Below, one piece after another: positions 45,619 to 54,117 of a stretch of DNA of 64,000 nt. The stretch's first letter is position 1. Each line of letters opens with the position of its first letter. The position numbers and the translations under genes were made by a program. Below the pieces are notes generated by a model that was given only the letters and a program-made list of their open reading frames with translations, made no database searches and was not told the DNA's origin. The stretch comes from Candidatus Eremiobacteraceae bacterium (lineage in GTDB: Bacteria > Vulcanimicrobiota > Vulcanimicrobiia > Eremiobacterales > Eremiobacteraceae): the NCBI GenBank assembly GCA_035710745.1, contig DASTCX010000039.1:1-64000 (forward strand), in the 5' to 3' direction.

Positions 45619-45897
45619 ATGCACGTCGTGATGAATATCCACAAGCCGCTTCCTGGTAAGGGCGAAGCTCTCAAGGCCTCGATGCGCCGGTACGGAGCCG
45701 CGGTGCGAACGCAGCCCGGCCTCATCGATGTCTACGCGATCGAAGCGACCGACGGAGCGCTTATCGGGCTAGCGATGTGGGAATCAAAAGAGGCGTGCGA
45801 TGCGGGTCGCCTGGCGGGCCGCGCCGCAGTCGAAGACGATCCTTTCGATGAGTGGGAATCGGAACCGGTCATCGGTTTCGAAGGTGAAGCGCGGTAA
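45619..45897 (+). CDS. Antibiotic biosynthesis monooxygenase (ABM) domain protein
   Basis: 92 residues: MHVVMNIHKPLPGKGEALKA, VRTQPGLIDVYAIEATDGA and LAMWESKEACDAG fit the small dimeric ferredoxin-like ABM fold. Members include heme-degrading or quinone-handling monooxygenases, but many have unknown roles. It lies 4 nt after the PQQ-propeller gene and shares its transcript. A terminator follows. Confidence 0.8.
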   Translation: MHVVMNIHKPLPGKGEALKASMRRYGAAVRTQPGLIDVYAIEATDGALIGLAMWESKEACDAGRLAGRAAVEDDPFDEWESEPVIGFEGEAR

Positions 45898-45918
45898 GCG
45901 CGCCGTCGATCAAGAAGA

Positions 45919-45952
45919 GAGAGGCGAATCGAATCGTTCGATCGCCTCTTTT
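45919..45952 (+). terminator. Intrinsic terminator after the ABM gene
   Basis: AGAGGCGA pairs with TCGCCTCT across an AT-rich loop containing ATCGTTCGAT, followed by TTTG. It ends the three-gene run from the DsbA-like gene. Confidence 0.7.
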
Positions 45953-45969
45953 GTACGTCTAGGCCGCGG

Positions 45970-45991
45970 CGGTCGAGCTAACGCTCGACCG
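45970..45991 (-). repeat. Interspersed palindrome, type C variant, solo
   Basis: Arms CGGTCGAGCT and CGCTCGACCG surround AA; the inner A-T pair is lost. Read on the minus strand it has TGTAG before and CCGCGGCCT after. It lies between the convergent ABM and S53 genes and is the last clear copy before a copy-free 18 kb. Confidence 0.82.
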
Positions 45992-46007
45992 CTACAGCTA
46001 CACGCGA

Positions 46008-47393
46008 CTAGAAGGCGCCGGTGCCGTTCGGCGAGCCGAGTCCGGTCGGCCCGTCCCAACCGCTGCGAGCGTTGCAGAGATCGGTTCCGCAGCCGCCGTT
46101 GCTTCCGGACGTGACGTCGTTGAGCGAGCCGGTGTGTGCGTACGGATACGACGGACCCGTGCTGCCCGGGTTGCCCGCGAGCGCATACACCGACGCGACG
46201 ATCGGCGACGCGACGCTCGTTCCGCCGAACACGAGCCATCCGCTGCCGCCATCGGTATCGTAGACGGCGACACCCGTGTTAGGATCGGCGACGGCCGACA
46301 CGTCCGCGTACGCTCGGCGCGCACAGACGCTCGTGATGTTCGATATCGTCGATTGCCAGCTCGGCTGCGCGACGATGCCGCTGCAGCCGCTGCCGGCTCC
46401 GCTCCATGCGGTTTCGGAGCGGGGGCTCGTGCTTTGCAAGCTCGTGCCGCCGATCGCTGCGACGCTCGTCAGGTCCGCCGGGAATTGCGCCGTCGGACTG
46501 AATCCACTGTCGCCAGTGCTCGCGGTGATCGTGACGCCCGCGTGGTTGTAGTTGGGGCCGTACGTGGCGACGATGGCCGAGCTTTCCGATCCGCCGTAGC
46601 TATTGCTCACGACGTTCGCGCCGAGCGATACGGCCGTGTTCTCAGAGGTGGCGAGATCGGCGAAGCTGTTCGTCGTGCCCTCGACGAGCAGGATGTGGCA
46701 GTTCGGGCAGACGGCCGACGCCATGTCGAGATCGAGCGAGATCTCTTGGGCCCACCCGGTGTTGTTCGCCGGATAGTTGCCTTGGACGCCGCTCTCATTG
46801 ACTTTGCGGAAGCAACCGTTCGCGGTCGTGCATGCGGCCAAACCGAACGTCGAGCGATACGTCGCCAGGTCAGACTCGGCCGTCGGATCATCGAACGCGT
46901 CGACGATGCCGACCGTCTCCCCGGATCCGCCGGTCGACGATGGCAAATTGTACGCGGTCTGGAGATCGCACGGTTGATAGCCGCTGATCGACTGCACCGG
47001 ACAGTTGCCGCTCGAAGGTGACGGCGAGGGCGACGGCGGCGGCGATGGTGACGGCGATGCCGACGGAGTTGGCGTCGGCGAAGGATTCGGCGTCGGACTC
47101 GGACTCGGCCGCGGCGTATGATGACGGTCCGGCGTCACACCGAAGTCCGGACCGACAGCCGACACGGTTCCGATGTCCGTGCGCCGGATCGCGTGACAGC
47201 GCGCGAAGCCTGGGCCGACCGCGCGGCACACCGCCGCGGCGGTGCCGGGGAATATCCGGGAACCGTGCTCGATCGGTCCGGCGCCGCCTGACCCGAAGCC
47301 GGGGATCGCGTTTGAATTGCCAGTGCAGGCGGCACTGATGAATGCGACGATGACGCCCGCGCCCATCGCGAGGAAACGCATTGCCCTGCTCAT
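46008..47393 (-). CDS. Secreted S53 (sedolisin) family serine-carboxyl protease
   Basis: About 461 residues; a lipobox-like ISAAC follows the signal hydrophobic segment. A low-complexity linker rich in Pro, Ser and Thr (residues about 95-130) separates it from the catalytic domain. The catalytic Glu/Asp lie in WAQEISLDLDMA and the nucleophile Ser in GGTSVASPI; the oxyanion Asp is likely in STGDSGFSP. The C-terminal Ca2+ site resembles DVTSGSNGGCG. The classical long propeptide is absent. The GAGG before ATG at 47393 favours that start over 47405. Confidence 0.88.
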   Translation of the reverse strand: MSRAMRFLAMGAGVIVAFISAACTGNSNAIPGFGSGGAGPIEHGSRIFPGTAAAVCRAVGPGFARCHAIRRTDIGTVSAVGPDFGVTPDRHHTPRPSPSPTPNPSPTPTPSASPSPSPPPSPSPSPSSGNCPVQSISGYQPCDLQTAYNLPSSTGGSGETVGIVDAFDDPTAESDLATYRSTFGLAACTTANGCFRKVNESGVQGNYPANNTGWAQEISLDLDMASAVCPNCHILLVEGTTNSFADLATSENTAVSLGANVVSNSYGGSESSAIVATYGPNYNHAGVTITASTGDSGFSPTAQFPADLTSVAAIGGTSLQSTSPRSETAWSGAGSGCSGIVAQPSWQSTISNITSVCARRAYADVSAVADPNTGVAVYDTDGGSGWLVFGGTSVASPIVASVYALAGNPGSTGPSYPYAHTGSLNDVTSGSNGGCGTDLCNARSGWDGPTGLGSPNGTGAF

Positions 47394-47500
47394 GCCCAAC
47401 CTCATTTCATGTGCGGAAACGGAAGCGAAAGAATAAGCTTGCTTCGTTTCGCGCAGCCATGAGCGGCTTCCTCACGCCGAACGCTCGCTTGGAGTACTGC

Positions 47501-47974
47501 CTAGTGCTCCGACCAAGTCCACGACATGATGCGCCAGCCGACGGACGACTTGCCGAGGACGAGCGTGAAGACCGAGGCGGGCTCGACGCCGGGCTTTCCG
47601 CTTTGAAGCCAATTGAACTTGACCGGCACGACGACGTAGGCGCGATCACCGTCGATCATGAGCTGCCAAGGTTTTCCCATCGTGACGGTGCCGTTCGTGA
47701 TATGGTTCTCTCGCGCGTTGTTCTGATATGCCTTACCCCAGTCCGCACACGCCGTCGCTCCGGTCCAGATGTGCGGGGCGAACTCGTCGACGACCGTCGC
47801 CGGCGACGCGCACGCTTTCGCGGCTGCCGTGAAGTCTGCGCGATTGTAGCCGTCGACGAACTGATTCACGGTCGCCATCACGGCCGACTGATCGGATGCG
47901 TGCGCCGAAGTCGGTGCAGCGACGATGGTCAACATCGCGGCGACCGCCGGTACCGCGAAACGCCTGTAGTCCAT
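47501..47974 (-). CDS. Exported NTF2/SnoaL-like fold protein
   Basis: 157 residues with a signal peptide (AVAAMLTIVAAPTSA, cleavage after AHA). ATVNQFVDGYNRADFTAAAK, WTGATACADWGKAYQN and a beta-rich C-terminus (VGWRIMSWTWSEH) give the NTF2-like DUF4440 pattern. Such domains may bind ligands or be enzymes; no function can be named. Same strand as the S53 gene, about 100 nt upstream. Confidence 0.75.
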   Translation of the reverse strand: MDYRRFAVPAVAAMLTIVAAPTSAHASDQSAVMATVNQFVDGYNRADFTAAAKACASPATVVDEFAPHIWTGATACADWGKAYQNNARENHITNGTVTMGKPWQLMIDGDRAYVVVPVKFNWLQSGKPGVEPASVFTLVLGKSSVGWRIMSWTWSEH

Positions 47975-48069
47975 ACGAACCTCCGATGTACGTGTGCAGA
48001 GCGGCGATGCAAAACCGCTCGGCGTGGTTGTCGAGCGGCTTCGATTCGCTATTCGTCCGGTCTTTCAGG

Positions 48070-49389
48070 TCAGGGCGTCAACGAGAACACCGTGCCGCAT
48101 CCGAAGCCAGACGAACATGCAGGCCTGCCGCCGAACTGCGTCGCGCCGTAGAGGTTGCCATCGGGCCCGAATATCAGCTCGCCGTAAGGAACATAACCAT
48201 CGGCGCCGTGGAGAAATGTGTGGAGCACGGTCTCGTTCCACACGCCTGAGCCTCCAGGCTTCGTCAACGCAAAAGCGACGCCGCAGCCCGATCCCGTGCA
48301 TCCGTTGCCGATCCCCCAGATCTGCGTCGTACCGAACACCATGCCGCTCGCGCCGACGATGACGCCTGCTAGGGGAGTTCCGCCATCCCCGAGACCTTTG
48401 AATCCGTAGAGGATCGTGTGACCCCACACTCCGTTGGCGCCCTGGTGGAGACGGAACACCGTGCCGCACCCGGTGCCGTAGCAGCCTTGAATGCCGCCCG
48501 AACTCGTCGTGCCGAAGAGATCGCCGCGCGAATCGAACGACACGCCGGCAGTCGGGTCGAAGCCGTCGGACTGGCTCTTGAACGAGTAGATGTCTCGATA
48601 CGTCCACTTCCCGCCCTGCGTCGGCGGCAACAGCTCGAAGACCGAGCCGAGATGAAAGTCGCCGTCTTCGTACGACGTGCCGTAGACGTTACCGGCGCCG
48701 TCGAGCGCTACGCCGCCGCCTGTTCCGCCGGACGCCTCGAAGCCGCTGCCATGCGCGGGAAAACTGTGGAGGATCGTCTCAGCCCAAACGCCGCCGGTTT
48801 TCGTCAGCTCGAAGACGGTGCCGCAACCGCCTTCACAACCACCGGTGCCGCCGGACGCGGTCGTGCCGAAGAGATGCGCCCCTTGAGCGTCGATTGTGAC
48901 GTCAGCGCGCGGATTGATACCGTCGCGTCCGTCATCTTGAAAATCGTGGATGATCTGGTAACGCCAACGAGCGCCTTGTCGCGTCGGAGGCGAGAGTTCG
49001 AAAACGAGACCGCACGATCCGCACGTGCCGCCAAGCCATGCCGTGCCGAACAGGTTGCCATTCTGGTCGATCGCGAGTCCGCCCCACGGAGAAAGGCCGC
49101 TCGCGATGCTGTGATATGAGAACCGGTGGATGATCGTCTCGCTCCACGTACCGCCCGGCAAAGCAGGCGGCGACATCGCGAAGACGACGCCGGCGCCCCC
49201 TGACGAATTGCCGCCCCAAAACGTCGTGCCGTAGATATTGCCGGCTCTGTCGAAGACAACGCCGCTCCTCGGTTCAAAGCCGTCGAATCCGGCTTGGAAC
49301 TTGCGAAGGACGGTTTCCTGAGACTGCGCATGCGGGAAGGAGAAAAACGTCGTGAACGCAGCGATGACCGCGAGCAGAGCACTATGCAT
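48070..49389 (-). CDS. Secreted GloVer-repeat beta-propeller protein
   Basis: 439 residues, signal peptide (LLAVIAAFTTFFSFPHA, cleavage near AQS). Seven repeats each carry a GNIYGTTFWGG-like blade and a GTVFELT-like strand (for example GNLFGTAWLGGTCGS, AHLFGTTASGGTGG, GDLFGTTSSGGIQGC), matching the GloVer tandem repeat. Seven copies suggest a seven-bladed propeller. Role unknown; probably surface or extracellular. Confidence 0.82.
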   Translation of the reverse strand: MHSALLAVIAAFTTFFSFPHAQSQETVLRKFQAGFDGFEPRSGVVFDRAGNIYGTTFWGGNSSGGAGVVFAMSPPALPGGTWSETIIHRFSYHSIASGLSPWGGLAIDQNGNLFGTAWLGGTCGSCGLVFELSPPTRQGARWRYQIIHDFQDDGRDGINPRADVTIDAQGAHLFGTTASGGTGGCEGGCGTVFELTKTGGVWAETILHSFPAHGSGFEASGGTGGGVALDGAGNVYGTSYEDGDFHLGSVFELLPPTQGGKWTYRDIYSFKSQSDGFDPTAGVSFDSRGDLFGTTSSGGIQGCYGTGCGTVFRLHQGANGVWGHTILYGFKGLGDGGTPLAGVIVGASGMVFGTTQIWGIGNGCTGSGCGVAFALTKPGGSGVWNETVLHTFLHGADGYVPYGELIFGPDGNLYGATQFGGRPACSSGFGCGTVFSLTP

Positions 49390-49477
49390 GGCGAAGCCCT
49401 CCGGTCAGGCATTGTATCATACCAATTTGATAACCGGCTGAAAAAGGGCTTCATACGTTCTGGCCGTAGGTGGCGCC

Positions 49478-50059
49478 ATGTTCCTTAAAGATGCACCGGC
49501 GGCCGATGACGCCCGTTCCTGGCTCGACGAGAGCGCCGCTGCCGACGGCTATTTGGCGAACCATACTAGACTATGGGCGTGGCGCCCGGATATGGACCGG
49601 GACTTCCTCGGGCTTCGGGAACGACTGCTCGCGACGACGTCGCTGAACGGACGCGAGCGAGCGCTTATCGTCAGCGCAGCAGTAAGCGAGCTAGGCGATT
49701 CCTATTGCTCGATCGCGTGGGGCACGAAGCTCGCTTCGCTCACCAGCGACAGAGATGCCGCGCTTGTCATAGCGGACCGCGATCCTGAATCGTTGACGAC
49801 GCGTGAGAAAGCTCTTACAAAGTGGGTACGCGTGACGGTGCGCGATCCTAACTCGACGACGAAAGCAGATGTCGAAGAGCTCCGCTCGGCCGGTCTTAAC
49901 GATCGCGAGATCTTCGAGGCAACGCTGCTCGCTGCGTACCGCCTCGCATTTTCCACGGTCAACGACGCGCTCGGATGTACCCCGGACCGCGAACTGTACG
50001 ACGCCGCGCCGCCTGAGCTGAGGAGCGCCGTCACGTTCGGCCGCGGGGTACACCCATAG
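49478..50059 (+). CDS. Carboxymuconolactone decarboxylase/AhpD-like protein
   Basis: 193 residues. WRPDMDRDFLGLRERLLATT, ERALIVSAAVSELGDSYCSI, LTTREKALTKWVRVTVRDP and LNDREIFEATLLAAYRLAFS give the all-helical CMD/AhpD fold, as in peroxidase-related proteins. The usual redox CxxC is reduced to a single cysteine in SYCSIAWG, so alkylhydroperoxidase chemistry is uncertain. Confidence 0.75.
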   Translation: MFLKDAPAADDARSWLDESAAADGYLANHTRLWAWRPDMDRDFLGLRERLLATTSLNGRERALIVSAAVSELGDSYCSIAWGTKLASLTSDRDAALVIADRDPESLTTREKALTKWVRVTVRDPNSTTKADVEELRSAGLNDREIFEATLLAAYRLAFSTVNDALGCTPDRELYDAAPPELRSAVTFGRGVHP

Positions 50060-50069
50060 AGAGCGCATT

Positions 50070-50270
50070 CTACCAGACTACCTGGGCGTAGGGTTTGCAG
50101 CCATCGCTCGGCGAGCTCCAGGTCTCGGACGAACCTGAGATCTCGATCGTGGTCGCTATATCGTCTGGGTAGTATCGCGACGGGCACGTCGCCGGGGTCG
50201 TTTGCAGCCCGTGCAATGCGCTGCTGCTGAGGACCGCCGTGAGCGCGAAGATCGGTAACCATGTGCTCAT
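50070..50270 (-). CDS. Small secreted protein
   Basis: 66 residues. AGGAGGT is spaced well before the ATG, so expression is likely. A signal peptide (LPIFALTAVLSSSALHG) is followed by about 40 residues with two cysteines (ATCPSRYYPDD and SDGCKPYAQVVW) that could form one disulfide. No family recognised. Confidence 0.65.
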   Translation of the reverse strand: MSTWLPIFALTAVLSSSALHGLQTTPATCPSRYYPDDIATTIEISGSSETWSSPSDGCKPYAQVVW

Positions 50271-50372
50271 CTGTGTTTACCTCCTGTCTTTCTTACACAG
50301 CGAGTACACCGCAGCAGACGTGAAGGTTCAAAAGAGATCTCGAATCGCGCATCACACTGAGAGCACACGACG

Positions 50373-50398
50373 AAAAAAGGACCTCGCGGTCCTTTTTT
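50373..50398. terminator. Bidirectional intrinsic terminator
   Basis: AAAAAAGGACC, loop TCGC, GGTCCTTTTTT: a stem flanked by A and T tracts, so it can terminate on both strands. On the minus strand it sits downstream of the start of the small secreted gene's neighbour and could end that upstream transcript. Confidence 0.8.
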
Positions 50399-50443
50399 CA
50401 TCTCGGGAAACTTAAAGGCTTCGGTTCGGCTCCGTGAGGGCGC

Positions 50444-51451
50444 CTAGTACGAACCGTGCGGGCTCGTCGCGACGCCGAACGCCGACGTGATGGTGTTCGT
50501 GATCGAGTTGAAGTGCGTGCCGCTCGGATAGCGGACCTCGTTGACGGCAGTGAACGGCTGAGTTATCCAAAGCCGATCGCCGCTCGCTGTCAGCGCGAGG
50601 TCGAACGCGAGCGAGAAGCCGGTGATCTGCTTCGACGGTTTGGTCTGGCCCGGCGGAAAGACATCGACGCCCGGGATGAATTGATCGACGACTAAGAGAT
50701 CCTGGTTCGAGTCGATCGTGGCGCCGCCCGCATTTCCGATGTGGATGCCAAGATTGGTTCCGGTCGAGGATCCAGGCGCGAACTCGAGCACTTCGCCATC
50801 GTTGAACGTGTTGTCGTTATAGGCGAGGAATAGATCGTTGTTCTTGTCGAGCGCGAGGCCCTCGGGACCGCCGTTGATGTCGATGATCTGCGATGGCGAA
50901 GAATGGTGGGGCGCATACTCGACGAGTCGCCCATTCGTACCCGAGTCCCAATCGGAGACATACACCGAGCCATCGAGTCCGACGACGACGTCGATCGCCG
51001 AACCTGCTCCCGTGAGCGTCCGGAACGGCGTTATCTGCCCTCGATGATAGACTGTCACCGTGCCGCCGCCGAAATTACAGACGTACAGATTTCCATTTGC
51101 ATCGACAAACAGCCCATTCGGCGCCGCGACGCCGCTCGTGATCGCTCCGACCGGGGACTGATTCTGTCCGAGCTGCGGGAAGATGTATACGGTCTGACCG
51201 CCCTCATCCGATACATAGATGATATGCTGGGGCAGCGAGGCGCTGATCCAACCTGGTCCAGGATTCGCTCGCCAGACGAGTTCGCGATTGCGCTCGCTTG
51301 GTGCGAGGAAGTCCAGACGATGACTGAGTGACGCGCCTTGAGTCGGTTGCGCGGGAGGCGCCGCGAATTGCGGGCCCGCAAGCGAACAGCCGGCGAGCAA
51401 TACAATGGCAGTCGCCGTGACAATTTTCCAAGCCTGTGTCGTGGGAGCCAT
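50444..51451 (-). CDS. NHL/SMP-30-like beta-propeller lipoprotein
   Basis: 335 residues. A lipobox VLLAGCS (Cys near residue 22) suggests membrane anchoring. Repeats of the NHL/YVTN type follow: GGQTVYIFPQLGQNQ, PNGLFVDANGNLYVCNFGGG, GLDGSVYVSDWDSGTNG, ATIDSNQDLLVVDQFIPG. No catalytic residues are evident. It is one of several secreted propellers here, and its start has GGAGGGACGG upstream on the minus strand. Confidence 0.82.
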   Translation of the reverse strand: MAPTTQAWKIVTATAIVLLAGCSLAGPQFAAPPAQPTQGASLSHRLDFLAPSERNRELVWRANPGPGWISASLPQHIIYVSDEGGQTVYIFPQLGQNQSPVGAITSGVAAPNGLFVDANGNLYVCNFGGGTVTVYHRGQITPFRTLTGAGSAIDVVVGLDGSVYVSDWDSGTNGRLVEYAPHHSSPSQIIDINGGPEGLALDKNNDLFLAYNDNTFNDGEVLEFAPGSSTGTNLGIHIGNAGGATIDSNQDLLVVDQFIPGVDVFPPGQTKPSKQITGFSLAFDLALTASGDRLWITQPFTAVNEVRYPSGTHFNSITNTITSAFGVATSPHGSY

Positions 51452-51576
51452 TTGCCGTCCCTCCTCAAGAATGGCAAGTGCGAAGAGCGACGGCCGGCGA
51501 AGCTCTTCAAGGGGCGCTCGGCTTCGGGAATCGAAGCGAGCGGTCCTTACGTCGCCGCTTCAAACCTCGGCATCAT

Positions 51577-52668
51577 ATGACGAGAGTGTTTAATGTGGAT
51601 TTCAGCTCGACTCGGATGTTCACCGCGCTTTTCATGACGGGCGCCATGCTTGCTTGGGCGACTCCCGTCCGAGCGGCCGGCGATCTCATCATCTATCCAT
51701 GCGCCGGCAGCGCGACGCCGAGCGACGTCGTGCCTCACGGCCCAGGCCTGATCCTCATGGGCGGCGGCAACACTGTCGATCCCGCCTTCGAATGGATGCA
51801 CGACACCATCGTTGGATCGCATTGGAAGCGCGGAGGCGACGTCATCGTGCTCACCGCGTCCGAGGGCGATGAATACACCGACTACATCATGAAAATCGCG
51901 CCGTTCAACTCGGTGCGCTCGATTCAGATCGGTCCGAACGCGACGCCGGCCGATCTCAAGCGGGCGGCTTCGTATGTCGACGCAGCGCAAGGCGTGTTCT
52001 TCTCAGGCGGCGATCAGGCGCACTACGTCAAGTGGAAGGGGTCGGCGTTGATCGCCGCGGTGCAGCGTGTCTACGACCGCGGGGGCGTCGTCGGCGGCAC
52101 GAGCGCCGGCCTAGCCATTCTCGGCGAGTACGCATTCGATGCTATCGCTGAGGACAAGATCGGTCCGGACGTCAACGTCACGACGACGAACGCCATGGCA
52201 GACCCGAGCGAACCGATCATCAGCTTCACGCACGATCTGTTCGAATTTCCGCCGATGCGCGGTATCCTGACCGAGACCCACCTCGTCACGCGCGATCGTC
52301 TCGGCCGTCTTATCGTCTTTCTAGCGCGTCTGAGCTCGGACTCGAAGACGCCGCTGCTCGGCGTCGGATTGAACGAGCATAGCGCTCTCGTCGTCGATCG
52401 CAACGGCGTCGGCACGCTCATGCTCGAGCATCACACCGGAGAAGCACTGCTGGTCCGGCTCACAAAACCGACGCCGATCAAGCCTGGTACTCCGTTCACC
52501 GCGCACAAGGTGCTGATCACAGTGCTCGATCGCGATGGCGATCAGGTCGACTTTCGGACCTGGCATGCGGACGCGCGAAGCTTCTTCATCGATGTCGACG
52601 GTTCAAAGCGGCCGTACTACACGCCAAGCGATCCATACACGACTCCTACGAGTTCCGATCGAGATTGA
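51577..52668 (+). CDS. Cyanophycinase-like S51 family protein, exported
   Basis: 363 residues, signal peptide near residues 12-33 (MFTALFMTGAMLAWA, cleavage near VRAA). The class I glutamine-amidotransferase-like core has GLILMGGGNTVDPAF, GVFFSGGDQAHYVKW and the nucleophile loop GGVVGGTSAGLAILGE; HDLFEFPPMRGIL supplies further conserved residues. S51 enzymes cleave cyanophycin or aspartyl dipeptides. Cyanophycin synthetase is not seen here. Start uncertain: the ATG at 51577 lacks a strong Shine-Dalgarno. Confidence 0.82.
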   Translation: MTRVFNVDFSSTRMFTALFMTGAMLAWATPVRAAGDLIIYPCAGSATPSDVVPHGPGLILMGGGNTVDPAFEWMHDTIVGSHWKRGGDVIVLTASEGDEYTDYIMKIAPFNSVRSIQIGPNATPADLKRAASYVDAAQGVFFSGGDQAHYVKWKGSALIAAVQRVYDRGGVVGGTSAGLAILGEYAFDAIAEDKIGPDVNVTTTNAMADPSEPIISFTHDLFEFPPMRGILTETHLVTRDRLGRLIVFLARLSSDSKTPLLGVGLNEHSALVVDRNGVGTLMLEHHTGEALLVRLTKPTPIKPGTPFTAHKVLITVLDRDGDQVDFRTWHADARSFFIDVDGSKRPYYTPSDPYTTPTSSDRD

Positions 52669-52678
52669 AGGTACGAAT

Positions 52679-52765
52679 ATGACTTGGGAAGGCATCAGCG
52701 GCGCAGCCACGGTCGCCACGACCCTCATCATCGCGGCGACGGCGATCGCGGCGATCGGTAAATAG
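52679..52765 (+). CDS. 28-residue membrane peptide
   Basis: ATG at 52679 is preceded by GAAGGT nine bases upstream and gives MTWEGISGAATVATTLIIAA with a short end AIAAIGK. Residues 8-26 form one membrane helix. It begins 11 nt after the cyanophycinase-like gene, so it is probably on the same transcript. It is too short for homology judgement; I call it on ribosome binding site, helix and spacing. Confidence 0.5.
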   Translation: MTWEGISGAATVATTLIIAATAIAAIGK

Positions 52766-52864
52766 GCTAGCGCCCTTCGCACGTAGCCGGACGTCAGGGC
52801 TTCACTGGCTTTTCAGCGCCGTGATGTATGTTCCCATTTTACCCGGTCGTTCAGGAGGTTCAGG

Positions 52865-53866
52865 ATGTCTCAGTACCCACTTAGGGGCATTGCGCTGGTT
52901 GTTCTTGCAGCTTTGGTCATATCGACGCTCAAGGCGCCGGCCCAAGCGTCGCCCATTTCGTCATCCAGACACGGCGCTGTCCTCGCCGACAACTCCACCA
53001 CTCGCTCACCCGCATTCATGACGCGCGCTGGAGCCGACGCGAGAACCCCAGCCCTCTTTGTATCCGACGATGAAACCAACGCCGTGTACATCTTGAATCC
53101 CGACAACATCAATGGCGCCCCGTTGGGCAAGATCACCGACAGTATTAACACCCCGACAACGCTGTACGTCGACGGAAGCGGCGTGCTGTACGTGAACAAC
53201 ACCTTGAACAACAGGAACTATGCTGCGTTGTATCAGCCCGGCTCGGTCCATCCCTCGCGAATCATCCGGTTCGCCAACACGCTCGGCGGGATCGTGACCG
53301 TCGCCCTGGATCGATCGGTGGTTATCGAATCGCAGCAAAGCCAGCTATTCTCGTCGGCCGTGCTCCATATTTTCGACAAAGGAAGCAGCACGGAGACGCG
53401 CAAGGTTACCATCTCGCTCAATGGCAATGATTTCGTCCGCGTTCGTGGCGCCGCATTTGACGCCGCTGGCAATCTGTTTCTTTCGGTCGCTAGGTATCCG
53501 ACGCCAGGTGGAATGTTCGAAGTTCCCGCCGGTTCGACGCAGGCGGTTCAAGTTGCTACCGACCCTGGTTTCGGCGAGGCATTTGACGCCGCCGGCAACC
53601 TTTACGTAAGCTTCGGGAGTGCGATCGTCGAATTCGATCACGAAACACAGCATGTCACGCGGCTCATCACGGATGGCCTCATCGACGTGCTCCAAAGCGC
53701 GGTGACACCAGACGGCCGTATTTTCGCCCCGAGCGTGGAAACGTTTGACTTCAGCCGTAACCAAGACATCCCAGGCAACCTCATCGAGTACGGATCGCAG
53801 AGCATTCATCCGAGGCAATTGACAACGAATCTGGTCGATCCTCAGGGCGCAGCGTTCAGACCATAA
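52865..53866 (+). CDS. Secreted NHL-like beta-propeller protein
   Basis: 333 residues, ATG with AGGAGG upstream. A signal peptide (GIALVVLAALVISTLKAPAQA) is followed by repeats: LYVDGSGVLYVNNTLNNRNY, AAFDAAGNLFLSVARYPTPG, EAFDAAGNLYVSFG, VTPDGRIFAPSVETF. This resembles the NHL/SMP-30 propeller. Function unknown. A hairpin follows. Confidence 0.8.
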   Translation: MSQYPLRGIALVVLAALVISTLKAPAQASPISSSRHGAVLADNSTTRSPAFMTRAGADARTPALFVSDDETNAVYILNPDNINGAPLGKITDSINTPTTLYVDGSGVLYVNNTLNNRNYAALYQPGSVHPSRIIRFANTLGGIVTVALDRSVVIESQQSQLFSSAVLHIFDKGSSTETRKVTISLNGNDFVRVRGAAFDAAGNLFLSVARYPTPGGMFEVPAGSTQAVQVATDPGFGEAFDAAGNLYVSFGSAIVEFDHETQHVTRLITDGLIDVLQSAVTPDGRIFAPSVETFDFSRNQDIPGNLIEYGSQSIHPRQLTTNLVDPQGAAFRP

Positions 53867-53890
53867 GCCCACGGCTGCGCCACCAATGAA

Positions 53891-53913
53891 GCGGTCGGCG
53901 TTTTGCCGACCGC
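53891..53913 (+). terminator. Hairpin after the propeller gene; terminator or degenerate palindrome
   Basis: GCGGTCGGC and GCCGACCGC pair around GTTTT, followed by TTTCG. The outer arms CGGTCG/CGACCG are the same as in the interspersed family, but the inner arm and loop differ. It may simply be the intrinsic terminator of the upstream gene. Confidence 0.5.
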
Positions 53914-53993
53914 TTTCGTGCGCGGCGCCGAGCTTAGTGGAGCCAGGGGACCCTCGACAACCGCAAGAAGCGTAACAACAATATACACGGCGT

Positions 53994-54068
53994 CGGGCCG
54001 TAGCGAAGCCTGGTTATCGCGCCTGTCTGGGGGGCAGGAGATCGCTGGTTCGAATCCAGTCGGCCCGA
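53994..54068 (+). tRNA. tRNA-Pro (anticodon GGG)
   Basis: The acceptor stem pairs CGGGCCG with CGGCCCG, with A as the discriminator base. The D arm is GCGAAGCCTGGTTATCGC and the anticodon stem CCTGT/GCAGG holds the loop CTGGGGG, placing GGG at positions 34-36. The T arm is CTGGTTCGAATCCAG. No 3' CCA is encoded (AT follows). It is an isolated tRNA gene with a hairpin downstream. Confidence 0.95.
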
Positions 54069-54084
54069 ATCGCATTACACCGGA

Positions 54085-54113
54085 CACCGCAAGATATTTG
54101 CGGTGTTCTTGTT
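54085..54113 (+). terminator. Terminator after tRNA-Pro
   Basis: ACACCGCAA pairs with TTGCGGTGT around GATAT, followed by TCTTGTT. It sits 17 nt after the tRNA and could also act against the convergent gene at 54118. Confidence 0.75.
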
Positions 54114-54117
54114 CCTC

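Noticed and set aside
53891-53913. Twenty-first family member
   Set aside because: Outer arms match, but the inner arm GC and the GTTTT loop differ and a T-rich tail follows; a plain terminator explains it as well.
53842-54087. Minus-strand ORF overlapping tRNA-Pro with GPTGFEPAIS-type sequence
   Set aside because: This is the well-known spurious antisense reading of a tRNA gene; no ribosome binding site, and the tRNA explains the sequence.
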